From Bacteroidota bacterium (GTDB taxonomy: Bacteria > Bacteroidota > Rhodothermia > Rhodothermales > UBA10348), in the NCBI GenBank assembly GCA_004356265.1, contig SMXK01000022.1, positions 1-14,161 on the forward strand: a DNA stretch of 14,161 nucleotides, given 5' to 3'. Positions 1 to 7,719 of this stretch are shown here, piece by piece. The notes under the pieces were generated by a model. It was not told the DNA's origin, ran no database searches, and worked only from the letters and a program-made list of their open reading frames with translations. How positions within the stretch are numbered: position 1 is the first letter of the stretch; each line of letters starts with the position of its first letter. The position numbers were made by a program, and so were the translations under genes.

Positions 1-1573
1 CAGCTGGAGCTGACTCCCACCGAAAACCCTTACTGTTGTGAATATGATTCGGTCCCGGAAGCCCGCTTGCCGCTGCCACCTGGATTACACCTGGGTTCCT
101 GAGCAATTCCTCTCTGAAGGCCTCAAAACCTTCTCTTGCAGCCATCGTTTCGAGCGGGAGCACAATAACCTGCTCTTTCTGAAATCCGATATCCCGATCC
201 TGGATAAATCGTAATTGTTTGAACACAATTCCCGTGCTGATGAGTAGAGCGATCGAAATTGCGAATTGAAATACCACAAGACTGCTTCTCAGAAACGAAC
301 CTTTTGACCTTGTAGAGAACGATCCATTTAATACCGTAACCGGTCGAAAACCCGATAAGACGAAAGCTGGGTACAGACCAGAAAGCAATCCTGTCAGCAG
401 CGTAACACCGATCATCGTAAGAACGAGTGGCCCGGAAATACTCAGAACCGCTCCTGTGATTTGTTCAAAAAAGGGAAGCGCAACTGCCACGAGAACAACA
501 GCGATCAACATCGATAACGTTGCCATGATTACGGATTCGCCGAGGAATTGTCTGATAAGCTGAGCTCTTTGTGAGCCGAAGACTTTGCGAAGACCCACTT
601 CCCTCGCCCGGCTGCTTGCTCGTGCTGTGGACAGGTTCATAAAATTGATGCACGCGATGAGTAGCACAAAAAGTGCGATTGAGCTCAAGATGTATACGTA
701 TCTGACGTCACCTGTCGGTTGAAGCTGATCCTCCGCCTTCGAGGTCAGATAGATGTCGGTCATTTTTTCCAGGGCGAACTCATACCTCAGCCCGGCAGCC
801 TTGGCTTCTTCGTACGTCTGACCCATAAACCTTTCGATATCTGGTCCGACGTGTTTCGTTACCATACCCGGCATTTTTGCGCGAAGGGCAGCGATGTCAG
901 CATCCTCGCGCAGCAGTATATACGTGTTCCACGAATTACTAAGCCAAACCGGACTATCGACTTGTGGATGTGTCACCATCGAGCCCAGGAAATCCGCCCG
1001 AAAATGTGTACGATCACTTGCAAATCTTACAATTCCAGTGACTGTATAGTCTGTTTCCCTATCAACGTTGATCGACCGCCCCATCGGATTGGAATCGCCG
1101 AAATATTTTTCCGCAATCTCTTCAGTAATGACTACAGAATTGGGAAGGGTAAGCGCTGTGCGAGGATCACCGAAAATCAGTTCGGCTGTAAAAATGTCGA
1201 AATAAGTAGAGTCGACGAGGAAAAAACGATTTTCATAAAGCTGAATGTCATCAACCACAACAAGCACTTTTGCCCTCGAATCTACACGTGTAGCAGCTTC
1301 TAACTCGGGCAATTCTGCCACAAAAGCCTCAGCCATCGGCATCGGTGTGTTGGTCGTCATGACGGTCTGGCCCATCACCTCAGCGTCCAAAATGACCCGG
1401 TAAATGCGGTCCCCTTTTTCATGGTGCTGATCCATGCTCGTTTCATGTTGCACGAACATCAGAATCAACATAAAGGCCGCCAATCCGGTCGCCCGGCCAA
1501 AGATATTAATGAAGGAATATCCGCGGTGTTTGCGAAGATTCCTGAGCGTGATCAAGACAAAATTGCGGAGCAT
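1..1573 (-). CDS. ABC transporter permease, MacB/FtsX family (partial, C-terminus off the left edge)
   Basis: Reading the minus strand from the ATG at 1573-1571 gives 524 uninterrupted codons to the window edge. The family is usually about 780-800 residues, so roughly two thirds is present. Residues 19-40 form the first membrane helix with the family motif SFINIFG. Residues about 42-285 are the extracytoplasmic MacB-type domain (EEIAEKYFGDSNPMGRSI at 151-168 is typical). A first FtsX domain covers about 292-410 (membrane segments near 292-313, 345-368 and 382-404; AREVGLRKVFGS at 323-334). Residues 429-451 start a third membrane block, followed by the second periplasmic domain. Such permeases work with a separate ATPase in efflux or lipoprotein-type mechanotransmission; no ATPase is in the window and the substrate is unknown. 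It lies 68 bases downstream of the TRIC gene on the same strand, so co-transcription is possible. Family certain, function not. Confidence 0.93.
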   Translation of the reverse strand, partial: MLRNFVLITLRNLRKHRGYSFINIFGRATGLAAFMLILMFVQHETSMDQHHEKGDRIYRVILDAEVMGQTVMTTNTPMPMAEAFVAELPELEAATRVDSRAKVLVVVDDIQLYENRFFLVDSTYFDIFTAELIFGDPRTALTLPNSVVITEEIAEKYFGDSNPMGRSINVDRETDYTVTGIVRFASDRTHFRADFLGSMVTHPQVDSPVWLSNSWNTYILLREDADIAALRAKMPGMVTKHVGPDIERFMGQTYEEAKAAGLRYEFALEKMTDIYLTSKAEDQLQPTGDVRYVYILSSIALFVLLIACINFMNLSTARASSRAREVGLRKVFGSQRAQLIRQFLGESVIMATLSMLIAVVLVAVALPFFEQITGAVLSISGPLVLTMIGVTLLTGLLSGLYPAFVLSGFRPVTVLNGSFSTRSKGSFLRSSLVVFQFAISIALLISTGIVFKQLRFIQDRDIGFQKEQVIVLPLETMAAREGFEAFREELLRNPGVIQVAAASGLPGPNHIHNSKGFRWESAPA

Positions 1574-1641
1574 GGGTTTTCGTAAATTCGATTCCGAGAA
1601 TTGCGGGTGTCGGGTGTTCGACGTACGTGCCGGCCGCATAG

Positions 1642-2277
1642 TTACATATGCCCGCTCGGCTCCTCTTCCGTCACTATCTCAATCCGCGGTAGATTCACTC
1701 CCTTGAACATGGCATAAAACCGCAACCCCGAAGTCACGATAATCGTGGTCCAGAGTTGAATTGGTAAGGAAGCTCCGGCTGCTGCGGTACCCAGGAAAAC
1801 ACCCGCACCGATAAGCGTGGCAGTCGCGTAGAAATCGTGCCGTACCACGGCCGGAATTTCACGAACGAGTAAGTCGCGAACCACTCCGCCACCCGTTGCC
1901 GTAAGTGCTGCCATAATAGCTACTCCAATCGGCCCGAGGCCGAACGCGGCGCCTTTCGCTGCTCCTATGGCGGTGAAAACACCCAGTCCGATCGCATCTG
2001 CGAACATCACCCGGTTCCACTGCAGCGCGACGTGCCGGGCACCAAACCATACAACGAGTCCGCCCACAATACATACCCCGAGGTAAAGTTCGCTTGTAAT
2101 CGCAGCAGCCGGTGTTGCGCCCAGGAGCATATCCCGGATCAGCCCACCACCGATTCCGGTCGTCACAGCCAGAACCATTACCCCCAGAAAATCGAGTGAG
2201 TGACGAGTAGCCCGAAATCCACCCGAGACAGCGAACACGAATGTGCCAAGAATATCCAGAAGATCCAATAATGTCAT
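1642..2277 (-). CDS. TRIC/UPF0126 family membrane protein, candidate glycine transporter or cation channel
   Basis: This 211-residue inner-membrane protein is built from two copies of the UPF0126 repeat. Copy one is about residues 4-85, opening with a DxxGTxxFAxSG motif and carrying GIGGGLIRD near 41-49. Copy two is about 91-175, carrying ATGGGVVRDLL near 127-137. The paired GGGxxRD motifs and about seven hydrophobic segments are diagnostic, and the length is normal for the family. Bacterial members are annotated as trimeric intracellular cation channels; mutant-fitness work on other bacteria assigned some members to glycine uptake, and Pfam now names the domain accordingly. The gene is divergent from a hydroxyproline operon across 93 bases, which makes shared regulation plausible; glycine uptake would suit an organism feeding on collagen-derived amino acids. 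That link is inference. The ATG at 2277 sits at the natural N-terminus of the first repeat. Confidence 0.9.
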   Translation of the reverse strand: MTLLDLLDILGTFVFAVSGGFRATRHSLDFLGVMVLAVTTGIGGGLIRDMLLGATPAAAITSELYLGVCIVGGLVVWFGARHVALQWNRVMFADAIGLGVFTAIGAAKGAAFGLGPIGVAIMAALTATGGGVVRDLLVREIPAVVRHDFYATATLIGAGVFLGTAAAGASLPIQLWTTIIVTSGLRFYAMFKGVNLPRIEIVTEEEPSGHM

Positions 2278-2370
2278 GATTGTCAGAAAATGTATTTACG
2301 GATTGGCTAGTCTGATATACATGTGATATATTAGTGACTTGATCTAATTAAAATTAATCAATGCGATACC
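2278..2370. promoter_or_regulatory. Divergent intergenic promoter region between TRIC gene and hydroxyproline operon
   Basis: These 93 AT-rich bases separate two divergently read genes, so both promoters should lie here. On the plus strand a possible sigma-70-like pair is TTGGCT at 2303-2308 and TATATT at 2327-2332 with 18-bp spacing, which would start transcription about 30 bases before the 2371 ATG. No clear Shine-Dalgarno sequence precedes that ATG. The minus-strand promoter is not clear. The GntR-type regulator of the operon is the obvious candidate to bind here. This is motif reading by eye only. Confidence 0.5.
2313..2330. repeat. Direct repeat TGATATA x2, one helical turn apart (candidate operator)
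   Basis: TGATATA occurs at 2313-2319 and again at 2324-2330, an 11-base offset, with the palindrome ACATGT (2319-2324) between and partly overlapping them. The block overlaps the proposed -10 element of the operon promoter, so a protein bound here would block transcription. It could be a site for the GntR/FCD regulator encoded at 4776, but it does not closely match a textbook FadR-type operator, and AT-rich spacers produce such repeats by chance. Confidence 0.35.
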
Positions 2371-3291
2371 ATGTCTGCACGTTGGAAAGGAGTATTTCCT
2401 GCAGTTACCACCAAATTCAAAGATGACTTCTCGATTGATTACAAAGCGATGGAGCGTCATATAGACGGACAAATTCAAGCCGGAGTGCACGGCATTGTCA
2501 CAACCGGAACGCTCGGTGAAAATGCGTCCTTGTCGGCGAAAGAAAAGCAGGAAGTCCTGAAAATCGCCGTTTCAGTCTCTGCCGGGCGCGTTCCCGTGCT
2601 GGCCGGAGTGGCAGAAAACACGACAGCCGGCGCCTGTGAAGTAGTAACTGATGCCACCGCAAACGGGGCAGATGGCTTTATGCTATTACCGGCCATGATG
2701 TACCCGGCCGATCGCCGCGAGACTCTGGAGCATTTCAGAACGGTCGGGCGCATGTCGGAATTACCTATCATGATTTACAATAATCCAGTGGTTTACAAAG
2801 TAGATGTGACCCCTGAGATGTTCGGTGAACTGGCAGAAATCGAATCGTTCGTAGCACTTAAAGAATCGTCGGACGATCCTCGCCGTATCACTGACATCTA
2901 TAATGAAGTCGGTGACCGGTATCAGATATTCACTGGCGTCGACAATCTGGCGCTCGAAAGTCTGATGTTGGGTGCCGTTGGCTGGGTCGCCGGACTTGTT
3001 GTGGCATTCCCTCGCGAAACTGTCGCGATATATGATCTTGCGCGCGCCGGCCGCTACGCCGAAGCATTGGTAATCTACCGATGGTTTATGCCGATGTTGC
3101 ACCTGGACGTATCGACAAAACTGGTCCAGAATATCAAGCTGGCAGAAGTGCTGGCTGGTGTTGGCACCGAAACCGTTCGACCTCCCAGACTTTCGCTCGT
3201 CGGAGAAGAACGTGCGCACGTCATACGCGTTGTTGAATCGGCTTTGGCAAACCGCCCCGCCCTTCCGGAACTGTCCGGTCAGCTTTCCTGA
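2371..3291 (+). CDS. DapA-family lyase, probable 1-pyrroline-4-hydroxy-2-carboxylate deaminase
   Basis: This 306-residue cytoplasmic TIM-barrel enzyme of the dihydrodipicolinate synthase/N-acetylneuraminate lyase family is of normal length. The Schiff-base lysine is K164 (VALKESSDD), the catalytic tyrosine Y136 (IMIYNNP), and the substrate carboxylate loop is TTGTLGE at 44-50. The GWVAGLVVAFP stretch at 204-214 is typical of the hydroxyproline-cluster subgroup rather than of biosynthetic DapA. Predicted reaction: deamination and dehydration of 1-pyrroline-4-hydroxy-2-carboxylate to 2-oxoglutarate semialdehyde plus ammonia. The neighbouring epimerase and FAD dehydrogenase would make the substrate, and the aldehyde dehydrogenase 27 bases downstream would consume the product. 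It is the first gene of the operon. Lysine biosynthetic DapA is unlikely from context. Family is certain; the reaction is inferred from the complete pathway. Confidence 0.88.
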   Translation: MSARWKGVFPAVTTKFKDDFSIDYKAMERHIDGQIQAGVHGIVTTGTLGENASLSAKEKQEVLKIAVSVSAGRVPVLAGVAENTTAGACEVVTDATANGADGFMLLPAMMYPADRRETLEHFRTVGRMSELPIMIYNNPVVYKVDVTPEMFGELAEIESFVALKESSDDPRRITDIYNEVGDRYQIFTGVDNLALESLMLGAVGWVAGLVVAFPRETVAIYDLARAGRYAEALVIYRWFMPMLHLDVSTKLVQNIKLAEVLAGVGTETVRPPRLSLVGEERAHVIRVVESALANRPALPELSGQLS

Positions 3292-3318
3292 TTTTCCCAC
3301 CCATTCTGAATTATTACC

Positions 3319-4764
3319 ATGAGTTCTACAGACGTGTTCGGCAATTTTATTGGCGGTTCTTTCAGCCCGGCTTCGGACGTTTTGCCAAACATCAATCCTT
3401 CTGATCTGTCCGATGTTATCGGTGAGTACGGCCATTCTTCAGTCGAGGAAGCCAACGCTGCGGTTGCTGCGGCGTCTGCGGCTGCGCCCGGGTGGGCAAA
3501 TTCAACACCTCAGGAGCGATTCGATATCCTTGATGCCATTGGTACCGAAATCCTGGCCCGGAAAGAAGAAATCGGCCATATGCTGGCACGTGAGGAAGGC
3601 AAAACTCTTCCTGAGGGAATTGGAGAAACCAATCGCGCAGGACAGATCTTTAAATATTTCGCCGGAGAGGCGCTTCGTCCGGGCGGTGAGAAAATTCCTT
3701 CCATCCGGCCGAATGTAGATGTGGAAATTATCCGGCAGCCGATCGGTGTAGTCGGTATCATCACACCCTGGAATTTCCCGATTGCAATTCCTGCCTGGAA
3801 AATTGCTCCTGCATTGTGTTTCGGAAACTCGGTGGTTTTTAAGCCAGCCGAAATTTCGCCTGCGTGCGGATGGCTTCTGGCTGACATTATATCGCGCTCA
3901 GGTCTCCCAGAAGGCGTTTTTAATATGGTCAGCGGTTCGGGGCGTGAGGTAGGAAATGTTTTTGTAAATCACCCGGACGTTGCCGGTATCTCTTTCACCG
4001 GATCCCAGGCAGTCGGTCATCAGGTCGCCACCCAGTGTGTAGCTCGCCAGGCCAAAGTGCAGCTTGAAATGGGAGGGAAAAATCCTCTCGTGGTTCTGGA
4101 TGATGCGAATCTTGAGACGGCCGTAAATGTCGCCGTGAATGGAGCATACTTTTCCACAGGTCAACGATGTACCGCATCAAGCCGGTTGATCGTGACGGAC
4201 GGGATTCACGACCAGTTTGTGGAACGCGTTATCGAGGCTATCAAAGGACTAAAGGTTGGCAATGCTCTGGCTGAAGGCACCCAGATCGGGCCTGTTGTGA
4301 GCGACGATCAGCTCGGGAAGAACTTGGAATATGTCGAAATTGGCAAATCTGAAGGAGCGACACTCGCCTGGGGTGGCGAACGCCTTTCCCTCGAAACAGA
4401 GGGGTATTACCAAGCTCCTGCACTGTTCACGGATACAAGTCCGGAGATGCGGATCAACACAGAAGAAATTTTCGGTCCGGTGGCGAGCGTGATTCGCGTG
4501 CAGGGATATGAAGAAGCACTCGCGGTCGCGAACGACACCGAATTCGGTCTCTCAAGCGGAATTTGTACGACTTCTCTCGGTTATGCCCGCGATTTTCAGA
4601 AACGCGCTGAAGCCGGCATGGTCATGGTAAATCTGCCTACCGCCGGGGTAGATTATCACGTGCCTTTTGGTGGCCGGAAAGGATCGAGCTACGGCAGTCG
4701 CGAACAGGGAGCGTACGCTGCTGAGTTTTATACAACCGTTAAAACGAGCTACATCTCGTCCTGA
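3319..4764 (+). CDS. NAD(P)-dependent aldehyde dehydrogenase, probable 2-oxoglutarate semialdehyde dehydrogenase
   Basis: This 481-residue soluble enzyme is a full-length ALDH superfamily member. The oxyanion asparagine is N152 in PWNFP, the cofactor-binding lysine is K175 (VVFKPAE), the general base is E250 (LEMGGKNP), the catalytic nucleophile is C284 (GQRCTASS), and EEIFGP lies at 382-387. In the hydroxyproline route it would oxidise 2-oxoglutarate semialdehyde to 2-oxoglutarate, which enters the TCA cycle. It follows the DapA-family gene by 27 bases and precedes the GntR gene by 11, consistent with one transcript. It might also accept other small acidic semialdehydes, such as the 2-aminoadipate semialdehyde expected from the fusion protein at the operon end; this is speculation. 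No strong ribosome binding site precedes the ATG, as for most genes here. Confidence 0.9.
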   Translation: MSSTDVFGNFIGGSFSPASDVLPNINPSDLSDVIGEYGHSSVEEANAAVAAASAAAPGWANSTPQERFDILDAIGTEILARKEEIGHMLAREEGKTLPEGIGETNRAGQIFKYFAGEALRPGGEKIPSIRPNVDVEIIRQPIGVVGIITPWNFPIAIPAWKIAPALCFGNSVVFKPAEISPACGWLLADIISRSGLPEGVFNMVSGSGREVGNVFVNHPDVAGISFTGSQAVGHQVATQCVARQAKVQLEMGGKNPLVVLDDANLETAVNVAVNGAYFSTGQRCTASSRLIVTDGIHDQFVERVIEAIKGLKVGNALAEGTQIGPVVSDDQLGKNLEYVEIGKSEGATLAWGGERLSLETEGYYQAPALFTDTSPEMRINTEEIFGPVASVIRVQGYEEALAVANDTEFGLSSGICTTSLGYARDFQKRAEAGMVMVNLPTAGVDYHVPFGGRKGSSYGSREQGAYAAEFYTTVKTSYISS

Positions 4765-4775
4765 CCCCGGTTTAC

Positions 4776-5432
4776 ATGTTGGAGGATTCTACAGCCACGG
4801 AATCACTTGCGGAGCAGGCATATTCCATCGTCGAGCAGATGATTATATCACTCGAACTACCTCCTGGATCTGTGTTCTCGGAAGGGCAACTGAGTGAACA
4901 AATCGGAATCGGCAGGACCCCGCTCCGTGAGGCCCTGCAGAAACTTGCTCATGGCAGACTAGTGGCATCGTTGCCTCGTCGGGGGATGATGGTAACCGAC
5001 ATCAATGTTGTTGAACACCTGGCGATGCTTGAGACCCGGAAAGTTCTGGACAGGTTGATCGCGACCCGTGCTGCCAAGCGTCGTACATCTTCACATGCGG
5101 ACCAGTTGCACGCAGTCGCGGACAAAATGTTAAAAACAGCAGATTCTGAAGATACGGCAGCCTTTATGGCACTAGATCGACAATGCGATCGGATATTGGA
5201 GATAGCCGCTCGGAATGCGTTTGCGGTTCAGTGCGCTGCTCCTCTTCATGCGCACTGCCGACGATTTTGGACAGCGTACCGCCACAACGGCGACCTTAAG
5301 GAATCGATTGGACTTCATACAGCACTGATGTATTCGGTCGCAGATGCCGATCAGCGTGCTGCCGGTGATGCCTCCGACCGACTGATGGATTACCTTGAGC
5401 GATTCACCAAAGAAGCACTCGATCTGATCTGA
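4776..5432 (+). CDS. GntR-family transcriptional regulator, FCD subfamily, likely controls this operon
   Basis: This 218-residue regulator has an N-terminal winged helix-turn-helix at about 9-76 (recognition region around EQIGIGRTPLREALQKL) and an all-helical FCD ligand domain at about 84-212. It is encoded inside the operon between the aldehyde dehydrogenase and the epimerase, so autoregulation with hydroxyproline or a pathway intermediate as inducer is the natural guess. Many FCD domains bind a metal through a D-x3-H pair plus two later histidines. Here the pair reads D134-x3-D138, H181 is kept, and the last helix (around MDYL, 204-207) has no histidine, so the metal site looks altered. Its stop overlaps the next start by one base (TGATG). 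Confidence 0.9.
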   Translation: MLEDSTATESLAEQAYSIVEQMIISLELPPGSVFSEGQLSEQIGIGRTPLREALQKLAHGRLVASLPRRGMMVTDINVVEHLAMLETRKVLDRLIATRAAKRRTSSHADQLHAVADKMLKTADSEDTAAFMALDRQCDRILEIAARNAFAVQCAAPLHAHCRRFWTAYRHNGDLKESIGLHTALMYSVADADQRAAGDASDRLMDYLERFTKEALDLI

Positions 5433-6433
5433 TGGCACGGACAGAATTCACCTGTATTGACGCGCATACGTGCGGCAATCCCGTTCGGGTTGTGATTGGC
5501 GGAGCGCCTGAGCTTTCGGGGGGCTCCATGATGGAACGACGGCGTCATTTTCTCGATGAATATGACTGGATCCGGAAGGGGCTCATGTTTGAACCGCGTG
5601 GCCATGATCTGATGTCGGGCAGCATATTATACGATCCGACTAGAGAAGATTGTGACGTTGGAATTCTGTTCATAGAAACCAGCGGTTGTTTGCCGATGTG
5701 TGGCCACGGAACGATCGGAACCGTGACCGTGATCATAGAAGAAAGTCTGATTACACCGGCGACGCCCGGGCTGCTGATTCTGGATACCCCTGCCGGCATT
5801 GTGCGGGCGTATTACGAAATGGATGGTGGACGGGTAGCTTCCGTCCGACTTATCAACGTGCCGTCGTTTCTGGCCGTTGAACAATGCGAAGTCGATTGTC
5901 CGGATCTGGGTACAATTTTTCTGGACGTCGGATACGGTGGGAATTTTTACGCGATTGTAGATCCCCAGGAAAACTATCGTGACATGGAGGACTATACAGC
6001 CTCCGACTTTATTCGCTGGAGCCCAGTTATTCGACGGCAGCTTAACGAACGGTATGAGTTCATACATCCTGACCTGCCAGATATAACGAAATGCACACAT
6101 ATTTTGTGGACGGGGCGTCCAAGAAACGATCGGGCTGACGCCCGAAACGCTGTTTTTTACGGAGACAAGGCAATAGATCGGTCTCCGTGCGGTACCGGGA
6201 CTTCTTCGAGAATGGCGCAGTGGGCCGCCCATGGGAAACTGAGCGTAGGCGACTCATTTGTCCACGAAAGTATTATTGGAAGCCTTTTTACCGGACGCGT
6301 CGAATCTGCCACCAAAGTCGGCGACAAAGACGCTATAGTTCCGAGCATTCAGGGCTGGGCACGCATTACAGGATTTAATCGGATTATAATCGACGATGAT
6401 GATCCTTACGCATTCGGATTTCAGGTTATTTAA
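5432..6433 (+). CDS. Proline racemase-family enzyme, probable 4-hydroxyproline 2-epimerase
   Basis: This 333-residue cofactor-independent cytoplasmic enzyme carries both catalytic cysteines of the family: C90 in MCGHG (89-93) and C253 in SPCGTGTS (251-258), preceded by D249. Having both cysteines argues for a two-base racemase/epimerase and against trans-3-hydroxy-L-proline dehydratase, in which the first cysteine is replaced. The GYGGNFYAIVD segment (168-178) is also conserved in the family. Predicted reaction: trans-4-hydroxy-L-proline to cis-4-hydroxy-D-proline. Specificity for hydroxyproline over proline rests mainly on neighbours: the D-amino-acid dehydrogenase directly after it and the deaminase and semialdehyde dehydrogenase before it. 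It is coupled to the regulator by TGATG and to the next gene by TAATG. Confidence 0.9.
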   Translation: MARTEFTCIDAHTCGNPVRVVIGGAPELSGGSMMERRRHFLDEYDWIRKGLMFEPRGHDLMSGSILYDPTREDCDVGILFIETSGCLPMCGHGTIGTVTVIIEESLITPATPGLLILDTPAGIVRAYYEMDGGRVASVRLINVPSFLAVEQCEVDCPDLGTIFLDVGYGGNFYAIVDPQENYRDMEDYTASDFIRWSPVIRRQLNERYEFIHPDLPDITKCTHILWTGRPRNDRADARNAVFYGDKAIDRSPCGTGTSSRMAQWAAHGKLSVGDSFVHESIIGSLFTGRVESATKVGDKDAIVPSIQGWARITGFNRIIIDDDDPYAFGFQVI

Positions 6434-7701
6434 TGGACGAGTTTGCAGGAAATCGGACAGATGTGTTAATCATTGGCGGTGGAATTATCGGCCTTTGTTG
6501 CGCCTATTATTTGAACCGAGATGGCGCATCAGTCAGAGTTGTTGACAAAGGTGACATGGATGAGGGCGCATCCCACGTGAATGCAGGTTTCCTTGTCCCA
6601 AGTCATATCGAGCCGATGGCCGCGCCCGGTGTCATCGCCCAGGGCTTGAAATGGTTGGCCAATCCGGAGAGCCCTTTTTATATCAAGCCCAGATTCGACC
6701 TTGACCTTACTGCTTGGTTGCTTGGTTTTAAAGCCGCATGTACTAAAGAACATCTTAATCGGAGCATCCCTGTTCTCAGAGATCTCGCGCTGGAAGGACT
6801 CGCGCTGTATGATGACGTATGCCGGTTGCCTGAATTCGCCGGAGTCGGACCGAAAAAGACCGGGCTGATAATGCTTCATAGTTCTGACTACAGCGAGCAA
6901 CACAATATGCAGTTTGCCGAGATGGCCAACGACGCCGGCCTCGTTGTTGAGCGGCTCAATAGGGAGGAGACACTTACACTCGAGCCCGGAATCAGATCTC
7001 CCGTCACGGGGTCCGTGTTCTGTAAACAGGACGAATCGCTCGATCCGGGACAGTTTGTGAACACTCTGCGGAAATATCTGGAAGTCAAAGGTGTCCTTTT
7101 TTCTCCAGGGACACTGGTTTCGGATATGACACTATCCGGAACTCGATTATCGTCAGTAACAACGTCTCGCGGGTCGTTTGAGGCTGAACACGTGGTTCTT
7201 GCAGCCGGTGCGTGGTCCGGAAAGCTAGCCAGGAAAGCGGGTTTAAAAATTCCTCTGCAACCTGCAACGGGATATAGCATCTCAGTTGATGACCCGGAGA
7301 ATCGTCTCTCCATCCCCTTGATATCGATAGAGGAAAAAATCACTATCGGTCCGATGCGGGGGAAAATTCGATTCGCAGGTACACTGACCCTTGTAGGATT
7401 TGATTCCAAGATCGACCCTGTCAGACTCAGACCTTTACAGCGACAGGTAAAACTATACTTTGACGATATCGATAAAGGAGATCGGACGATGCCTGATGCG
7501 CAGTCAGGCTTCCGGCCTTGCTCCACAGACGGTCTGCCAATCATCGGTAAAACGGATCCACGGTCAAATTTTTACATCGCAACGGGGCATGGTATGTTGG
7601 GAATGACCCAGGGACTGATTACCGGGAAAACCATAGCCGAGTTGGTTGCCGGTGATCAATCACGCTTCGATATTCCAGAATTGTCACCTGATCGATTTTA
7701 G
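6433..7701 (+). CDS. FAD-dependent D-amino-acid dehydrogenase (DAO family), probable cis-4-hydroxy-D-proline dehydrogenase
   Basis: This 422-residue flavoprotein has an N-terminal Rossmann motif GGGIIG at 15-20, with D38 ending the second strand where the FAD ribose binds. The block VNAGFLVPSH at 49-58 and the downstream MAAPG resemble DadA-type D-amino-acid dehydrogenases. The C-terminal FAD/substrate block includes GFRPCSTDGLPIIG (359-372) and YIATGHGMLGMTQG (381-394). There is no signal peptide; such enzymes usually sit at the inner face of the membrane and pass electrons to quinone. Predicted reaction: cis-4-hydroxy-D-proline to 1-pyrroline-4-hydroxy-2-carboxylate, the substrate of the first operon gene. 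A one-base TAATG overlap with the epimerase implies translational coupling of consecutive steps. Proline, sarcosine or another D-amino acid is the alternative substrate. Confidence 0.88.
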   Translation: MDEFAGNRTDVLIIGGGIIGLCCAYYLNRDGASVRVVDKGDMDEGASHVNAGFLVPSHIEPMAAPGVIAQGLKWLANPESPFYIKPRFDLDLTAWLLGFKAACTKEHLNRSIPVLRDLALEGLALYDDVCRLPEFAGVGPKKTGLIMLHSSDYSEQHNMQFAEMANDAGLVVERLNREETLTLEPGIRSPVTGSVFCKQDESLDPGQFVNTLRKYLEVKGVLFSPGTLVSDMTLSGTRLSSVTTSRGSFEAEHVVLAAGAWSGKLARKAGLKIPLQPATGYSISVDDPENRLSIPLISIEEKITIGPMRGKIRFAGTLTLVGFDSKIDPVRLRPLQRQVKLYFDDIDKGDRTMPDAQSGFRPCSTDGLPIIGKTDPRSNFYIATGHGMLGMTQGLITGKTIAELVAGDQSRFDIPELSPDRF

Positions 7702-7719
7702 ATATCTCAGAGAGTACGT

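Noticed and set aside
719..1303. 194-codon open frame on the plus strand
   Set aside because: It is antisense to the intact permease reading frame on the minus strand, has no recognisable domain, and its composition (runs of C, R, H, N) is typical of a shadow frame.
1574..1641. Short spacer between TRIC gene and permease checked for a promoter or small gene
   Set aside because: Nothing convincing was found: no clear promoter elements, hairpin or reading frame.
2371..3291. Biosynthetic 4-hydroxy-tetrahydrodipicolinate synthase (lysine pathway)
   Set aside because: The operon partners are hydroxyproline catabolic enzymes and the GWVAGLVVAFP region fits the catabolic subgroup.
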